The notes under the pieces were generated by a model, which made no database searches, was not told the DNA's origin, and saw nothing but the letters and a program-made list of their open reading frames with translations. Positions 32,033 through 35,456 of a stretch of DNA of 35,456 nucleotides are shown piece by piece (within the stretch, counting starts at the first letter, position 1; each line of letters begins with the position of its first letter). Made by a program: the position numbers and the translations under genes. The DNA comes from a virus, in IMG/VR virus record IMGVR_UViG_3300045974_000992, positions 1 through 35,456 of that record, one strand, 5' to 3'.

Positions 32033-32872
32033 ATGTCGTCAGCCACACCCATCATCCGCGACACGCGCCAGCGCGCGCTGATCGCCGGCGTCGGGCAGAC
32101 GGTATTTTCGTTCGACGCGCCGCTGTTCGATACGCTCGACCTGTCGGTCATGAAGATGGCGGCGACGGATAGCGCCTATTCCATGGCGACCGGCTATAGC
32201 GTCGCGCTCGTCGGATCGTCCGGCGCGACCGTTACTTTCGCCGTCGCGCCGCGCCCGACCCTCGGCGATCCCGCCGTGACGCTGCTGCTGACGTCGCAAC
32301 GCATCGCCAATCGCATCACTGACGTGACGCGAGGCGGCGCCTTGTCTTCCGCCATGCTCGAACGCGAGCTGGATATTATCGAAACGGTACTGCAGGAGCT
32401 GCGTCGCGACGTTTCCGCCGAGACCACGCGCGCGGAGGCCGCCGAGACGGCCGAGACCACGCGCGCGGAACTCGCCGAGGCGGCGATCGCAAGCTCGGTC
32501 GTGGCCGAGACCACGCGCGCGGGCCTCGCCGAAGCAGGGATCGCAAGCTCGGTCGTGAACGAGGCCACGCGCGCGCTCGCCGCCGAGGCCCGGATCGCCT
32601 ACGTGATTTCCGTCATCGCCCCGTCGACCGGCCCCTTCGTCCTGGGCGTCACGGTCGCGCAGGCGATGGCCTGGGCCGCCGCCAACGGCGTGCTCTACAC
32701 GCTCGACAACGCCGTGCCCGCCGACATCGCCAACGCCGTCACGATGCGCTGGCGGCGCGGGCTTTTCCTGTCGCCCGGCGACGCTCTCTACACCTTCGTG
32801 CAGACGACGCTCGGCTACACCGCCGGCCAGATGACGACCGCCTTCAGCGCCATGCAGGGATATGCAGCATGA
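32033..32872 (+). CDS. Tail fibre protein with coiled repeat, 279 aa
   Basis: The N-terminal 95 residues (IRDTRQRALIAGVGQTVFSF, DAPLFDTLDLSVMKMAATDS, VTFAVAPRPTLGD) match the T7 gp17-type anchor that fixes a fibre to the tail: 'q.vF...f.yl...dv.V'. Residues 129-180 are an 18-residue repeat (AETTRAELAEAAIASSVV and close copies) of trimeric coiled-coil type. The last 85 residues, AYVISVIAPSTGPFVLGVTV and so on, are a small tip or an adaptor. The fibre is short, so host-range contacts may be made by the next gene's product. The stop overlaps the next ATG (ATGA). Confidence 0.8.
   Translation: MSSATPIIRDTRQRALIAGVGQTVFSFDAPLFDTLDLSVMKMAATDSAYSMATGYSVALVGSSGATVTFAVAPRPTLGDPAVTLLLTSQRIANRITDVTRGGALSSAMLERELDIIETVLQELRRDVSAETTRAEAAETAETTRAELAEAAIASSVVAETTRAGLAEAGIASSVVNEATRALAAEARIAYVISVIAPSTGPFVLGVTVAQAMAWAAANGVLYTLDNAVPADIANAVTMRWRRGLFLSPGDALYTFVQTTLGYTAGQMTTAFSAMQGYAA
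32450..32557 (+). repeat. Two near-identical 54-bp units in the tail-fibre gene
   Basis: Two successive 18-codon units encode AETTRAELAEAAIASSVV and AETTRAGLAEAGIASSVV; a third, more diverged unit follows (NEATRALAAEARIAYVI). The repeats extend the coiled shaft; unit number could change by slippage or unequal recombination. Confidence 0.75.
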
Positions 32873-34176
32873 TCCGTTTCACGACAACAGCCGTGACGGC
32901 TGCGGCCCTCATCGCCGCCGTTCCGTCTCTTTCTCACGCGCAAACCAGCGTGCAATTCGGCCTTCAGACCGGATCGAACCCGCGCCAGCTCGGCGTCTAT
33001 GACCAGGCGCATACCTTCGTCCCCATGGGCGCTCTCGACAGCACGGGGCATGGTTTCAGCATTCCCGCGAAATCGACCGCGAAAACGGCCGCCTATACCG
33101 TGGCGTCGGGCGACGTGAACACGCAACTGACGCTCGGCGGATCGGCTTTTTACACGGTCACGTTCAATGCCCCGGCGGGCTACGCCATCGGCAATTATTT
33201 CCTCGCGAACACCGATACGCGCGCAAAGAAAATCGTGCTTTCGGGCGGCGCGACATACACGCTTTGGCCTGGTCAGAGCGACATTATTTCCAACCTGACC
33301 GGCGCATGGGTCGCGTTCAACGGCCCGCGCCGTTACGTCAAGAATGCGCCGACCTGCTATGTCGACAAGGCGGCCGGGCAGACGATCGGAAACACCGATG
33401 GCCTCGCCGCCGGCGCCGGCGCTTTCACGACGTTTCAGGGCTGTTACCAGAATGCCTTGGCCAATTTTGACACGGCGGGCGGGCCTTTCAACGTCCAATT
33501 GACTGCGGGCCAAACCTATACCGCCTTGGACGATTTTGCCTTCAACGGCCTGGTGCCGGGCTCATACGGAACTACCGTCTATGGCAATGGCGCGTCGATC
33601 ATTGTCGGCGGGTCAACCACGCCAGTTGGCCAGGGCGCTGTGTCCTATATTGGCGCCAGCGGCCAGGTCTCTATCGGCAATCTCTCCACCGTGAGTTGCA
33701 CAGCGCCGAATTGCTCCGATTTTTCCATTTCCTATCCCGGCGAGCTCAATGTCTACGCCCCGGTGTCTTACGGGCAGGCGACGCAGGCGCATAACCAGGC
33801 CTCCGGACCCGGCTCCGTGCTTTACATCACGGGCTTCAATTACGCCCTGACGCCGACGGCGAACACGATTGCGGGCAATGCGCCCTATCACAATCAGGCC
33901 GTACAGGGCGGTTTTCTTATCGACTATAGCTCAAGTAATGTTCTCAGCGCCAATGTAACGTTCAGCGCCCAGTTCGCACTTGCTTCCGTGGGCGGCATTC
34001 TGCAAGGCCCCGGAGGCGCGGCCTATCCGATTACACTCGGAAGTTTCACCGTTTCCGGGCAGCGTTGGTACTCAAACTTGAATGGCGTGATCAATAATAC
34101 GTCGGGATGTCCCGCCAATTACTGGCCGGGATCGATCAGCGGCGGTCCGTCCGCGACTGGCGGACAGTGCAACTGA
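32869..34176 (+). CDS. Secreted-looking beta-rich protein of the tail region, 435 aa
   Basis: Has an apparent Sec signal peptide: basic start MIRFTTTA, hydrophobic VTAAALIAAVPSLS, cleavage after HAQ (about residue 25). The mature part is Gly/Ala/Ser/Thr-rich, with many short strands (SGDVNTQLTLGGSAFYTVTF, FNVQLTAGQTYTALDDFAFN), suggestive of a beta-helix or tailspike. Six cysteines lie mainly in two pairs. It is translationally coupled to the tail fibre (ATGA) and followed by lysozyme. A signal peptide is unexpected for a virion protein assembled in the cytoplasm, so it may be an envelope protein made by lysogens or a tail tip with an unusual N-terminus. Function unknown. Confidence 0.65.
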   Translation: MIRFTTTAVTAAALIAAVPSLSHAQTSVQFGLQTGSNPRQLGVYDQAHTFVPMGALDSTGHGFSIPAKSTAKTAAYTVASGDVNTQLTLGGSAFYTVTFNAPAGYAIGNYFLANTDTRAKKIVLSGGATYTLWPGQSDIISNLTGAWVAFNGPRRYVKNAPTCYVDKAAGQTIGNTDGLAAGAGAFTTFQGCYQNALANFDTAGGPFNVQLTAGQTYTALDDFAFNGLVPGSYGTTVYGNGASIIVGGSTTPVGQGAVSYIGASGQVSIGNLSTVSCTAPNCSDFSISYPGELNVYAPVSYGQATQAHNQASGPGSVLYITGFNYALTPTANTIAGNAPYHNQAVQGGFLIDYSSSNVLSANVTFSAQFALASVGGILQGPGGAAYPITLGSFTVSGQRWYSNLNGVINNTSGCPANYWPGSISGGPSATGGQCN

Positions 34177-34187
34177 CGGAGCTCCCC

Positions 34188-34652
34188 ATGAACCCGCATC
34201 TCAAAAAAGCATCCATCGCCGCGCTCGCCGTCGCCGTCATCGGCGGCGCCGAGGGCCTGCGCCAGTCGGCCTATCCCGATCCGGCGACGCGCGGTCATCC
34301 GTGGACGATCTGCTACGGCCACACCGGCCCCGACGTGCATCCTGGCGAGCGCGCCAGCCTTGCCCAATGCAAAGACCTTCTCGCCGCCGATCTCGGCCGC
34401 GAGGCGGACGGGATCGACGCCTGCCTGCATGCGCCTTTGACCGATGGCCAGTACGTCGCCGTCCTGTCGCTGGCGCACAACATCGGCGTGGGCGGCGTCT
34501 GCCGCTCCTCCGTCGTGCGCGAACTCAACGCCGGCCATGTCGCGGCCGGCTGCAACGCGCTGCTCCAATACACCCATGCCGCCGGCGTCGTGATGCCCGG
34601 CCTCGTCAGTCGCCGGCAGCGGGAGCGCGCGCTCTGCCTGGCGAAAAATTGA
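34188..34652 (+). CDS. Endolysin: GH24 muramidase with SAR-type N-terminus, 154 aa
   Basis: Lysozyme of the T4/P21 family that cleaves the glycan strands of peptidoglycan. Glu22 (in GGAEGLRQSAYPDP), Asp31 and Thr40 (PWTICYGHT) form the catalytic set; the loop between Asp and Thr is three residues longer than in T4, as in other YPDPAT..PWTIGYGHT members. The first 20 residues, MNPHLKKASIAALAVAVIGG, are weakly hydrophobic and rich in Gly/Ala, typical of a signal-arrest-release helix that leaves the membrane to activate the enzyme. Cys42, Cys61, Cys79, Cys105, Cys122 and Cys150 could form disulfides or control folding. The start was chosen after GGAGCTCCCC; an upstream ATG at 34107 lies in the previous gene. 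Confidence 0.9.
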   Translation: MNPHLKKASIAALAVAVIGGAEGLRQSAYPDPATRGHPWTICYGHTGPDVHPGERASLAQCKDLLAADLGREADGIDACLHAPLTDGQYVAVLSLAHNIGVGGVCRSSVVRELNAGHVAAGCNALLQYTHAAGVVMPGLVSRRQRERALCLAKN

Positions 34653-34681
34653 GCGCGCACCCTGAAAAACGAGGATCTGAA

Positions 34682-35017
34682 ATGGATGTCACCAATACGC
34701 AGGGCGTGCTGCGCGCCATTCTCTCCGCCGTCGGCGGCCTGTTGATCGCCCGCGGCTGGGTTTCCGCCGATCTGTGGACCTTGGTTACGGGCTTTCTCGC
34801 GGCTGGCGTTACCGCCTATTGGTCCTGGAAGGCCAATGCGTTCGGGCTGGAGCAGTATCTTGGCCTCGTGCGCACGTTTCTGGCGGCCGTGGGCGGCTTT
34901 GTGGCGCAAAAGGGCTGGCTGTCCGCCGATCAGGCCGCACAGGTCACCGGCGTGGCCCTGACGGTCGCGCAGGCCATCTGGTCCGTGTTCTTCAAGACGG
35001 AGGCGAAGGCCGCCTGA
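34682..35017 (+). CDS. Holin candidate with internal duplication, 111 aa
   Basis: Membrane protein with two hydrophobic units. Residues 8-50 (GVLRAILSAVGGLLIARGWV, then SADLWTLVTGFLAAGVTAYW) and 61-105 (GLVRTFLAAVGGFVAQKGWL, then SADQAAQVTGVALTVAQAIW) align position for position, so the gene arose by duplication of a 40-45 residue unit with two weak transmembrane helices. The unit pattern '(r)..La.vGG.l..kGwlsaDq...vtG......a.WS...' is that of the Pam3_gp28-type putative holin family. Overlaps the next gene by one base; follows the SAR lysozyme. With a SAR endolysin a pinholin-like role is possible. Confidence 0.78.
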   Translation: MDVTNTQGVLRAILSAVGGLLIARGWVSADLWTLVTGFLAAGVTAYWSWKANAFGLEQYLGLVRTFLAAVGGFVAQKGWLSADQAAQVTGVALTVAQAIWSVFFKTEAKAA

Positions 35018-35268
35018 TGTTCGCATCGCTCGCGCTCCTCGCCATCAAGCTCGCGCCAACGCTGTTTTCGTTGGTCTCGCAGGCGGTCGAACTTTTGCAC
35101 GATCGCCAGCAGCTCGACGCGGGCGATGCGCGGGCGGTCGCGCGCGCCTTGACGGCCGCCGCCAAGGCCAGAGGTCTCGCGGCGGCCGTCGAAACCGAAG
35201 CCGCCAAGGCGCATGCGGCGGACGCCACCGATGACGCTTTCGACCGCGCCTTCGAACGGAAGGACTGA
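35017..35268 (+). CDS. Small membrane-anchored helical protein, 83 aa, candidate inner-membrane spanin
   Basis: MFASLALLAIKLAPTLFSLV is a hydrophobic N-terminal anchor (about residues 2-21), followed by VELLHDRQQLDAGDARAVAR and an Ala/Glu/Lys-rich helix to the end (EAAKAHAADATDDAFDRAFE). Short single-anchor proteins with a helical periplasmic part between holin and an Rz1-like lipoprotein-like gene are typical of the i-spanin slot. The length is shorter than most Rz proteins (about 150). The family is not certain; it could be another holin-associated protein. ATG overlaps the holin stop (TGATG). Confidence 0.5.
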   Translation: MFASLALLAIKLAPTLFSLVSQAVELLHDRQQLDAGDARAVARALTAAAKARGLAAAVETEAAKAHAADATDDAFDRAFERKD

Positions 35269-35270
35269 CC

Positions 35271-35456
35271 ATGGCCTGTATCGGCTTCCTGATTTTTTTC
35301 CAGTGCTCCCTGGGGGAGACGGCGCAAAGCTCCTTGTCGTTCTGCGACGGCGCGCGCCCGATCACCTGGTCGCGCGCCGACACGCGCGCGACCAAGGAAC
35401 AGATCGACACCCACAACCGCAAGTTCAAACGGTTCTGTCTGGAAGGCCGAAATTAA
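35271..35456 (+). CDS. Rz1-like small protein, 61 aa, candidate outer-membrane spanin
   Basis: Residues 24-58 (SFCDGARPITWSRADTRATK, then EQIDTHNRKFKRFCL) resemble a small phage lysis protein family with the pattern 'C..(A)RPI..s..D......a..IlahN......C'. The N-terminus, MACIGFLIFFQCSLGETAQS, is hydrophobic with Cys12 but lacks a clean lipobox, so lipid attachment is not certain. It follows the spanin-like gene by two bases. The window ends exactly on its stop codon, so the phage right end is close. Confidence 0.6.
   Translation: MACIGFLIFFQCSLGETAQSSLSFCDGARPITWSRADTRATKEQIDTHNRKFKRFCLEGRN

Noticed and set aside
1-35456. Attachment sites, tRNA genes, CRISPR arrays, insertion sequences
   Set aside because: No tRNA-like cloverleaf, no regularly spaced repeats and no transposase was recognised. 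A search for a long direct repeat joining both edges could not be done by eye and the edges end on genes, so att sites are probably outside.

Overview
The window is an almost complete temperate phage genome (prophage) with a podovirus, T7-like virion module. Base composition is very GC-rich. Genes overlap at ATGA-type junctions, and one gene carries a GapR/DUF2312 domain, a family typical of Alphaproteobacteria. I therefore infer an alphaproteobacterial host, probably Hyphomicrobiales. No tRNA, rRNA, CRISPR array or insertion sequence was recognised. No attachment-site pair is visible; the integrase operon runs off the left edge and the lysis genes stop exactly at the right edge, so both junctions probably lie outside.

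Layout. (1) 1-3090, minus strand: a tightly overlapping operon of small genes with HTH proteins (an excisionase-like protein and a LuxR-type HTH), then a tyrosine integrase and two tiny genes. (2) 3091-3949: a repressor gene (minus strand) with almost the same 20-bp imperfect palindrome on each side, the probable repressor operators. (3) 3950-11369, plus strand: early genes comprising a Cro-like HTH, an HTH protein with a DnaA domain IV-like tail, a small membrane protein, a DNA methyltransferase-like protein, a YkgJ-type cysteine-cluster protein, a Toprim primase-like protein, an AAA+ helicase, a GapR domain fused to an extra N-terminal domain, and a second methyltransferase-like protein. (4) 11370-11949: a non-coding block with eight CATAACY repeats, a 38-bp alternating pyrimidine-purine tract and an AT-rich patch, a candidate origin or control region. 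(5) 11950-28891: packaging and virion genes in order: small and large terminase, portal, scaffold, major capsid, tail tubular A and B, and internal virion proteins, one of which carries an M15 peptidase. (6) 29037-35456: a lipoprotein gene of moron type, a last internal virion protein, a tail fibre, a secreted-looking beta-rich protein, then SAR lysozyme, holin and two spanin-like small proteins.

How it works together. The repressor/Cro pair would choose between lysogeny (integrase operon) and the rightward early operon. The primase, helicase and DnaA-like/GapR-like proteins would recruit host replication; no DNA or RNA polymerase gene is present, unlike classic T7. The virion order from portal to tail fibre is T7-like, but the terminase genes precede the portal, so the genome is mosaic. 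Terminator-like hairpins follow the capsid gene and the next small gene, which recalls the terminator behind T7 gene 10.

The most unusual features are the repeat-rich non-coding block, the GapR fusion, small genes bounded by duplicated start/stop junction sequences, an out-of-frame gene nested in the 945-residue virion gene, and a tail-region protein with a Sec-type signal peptide.
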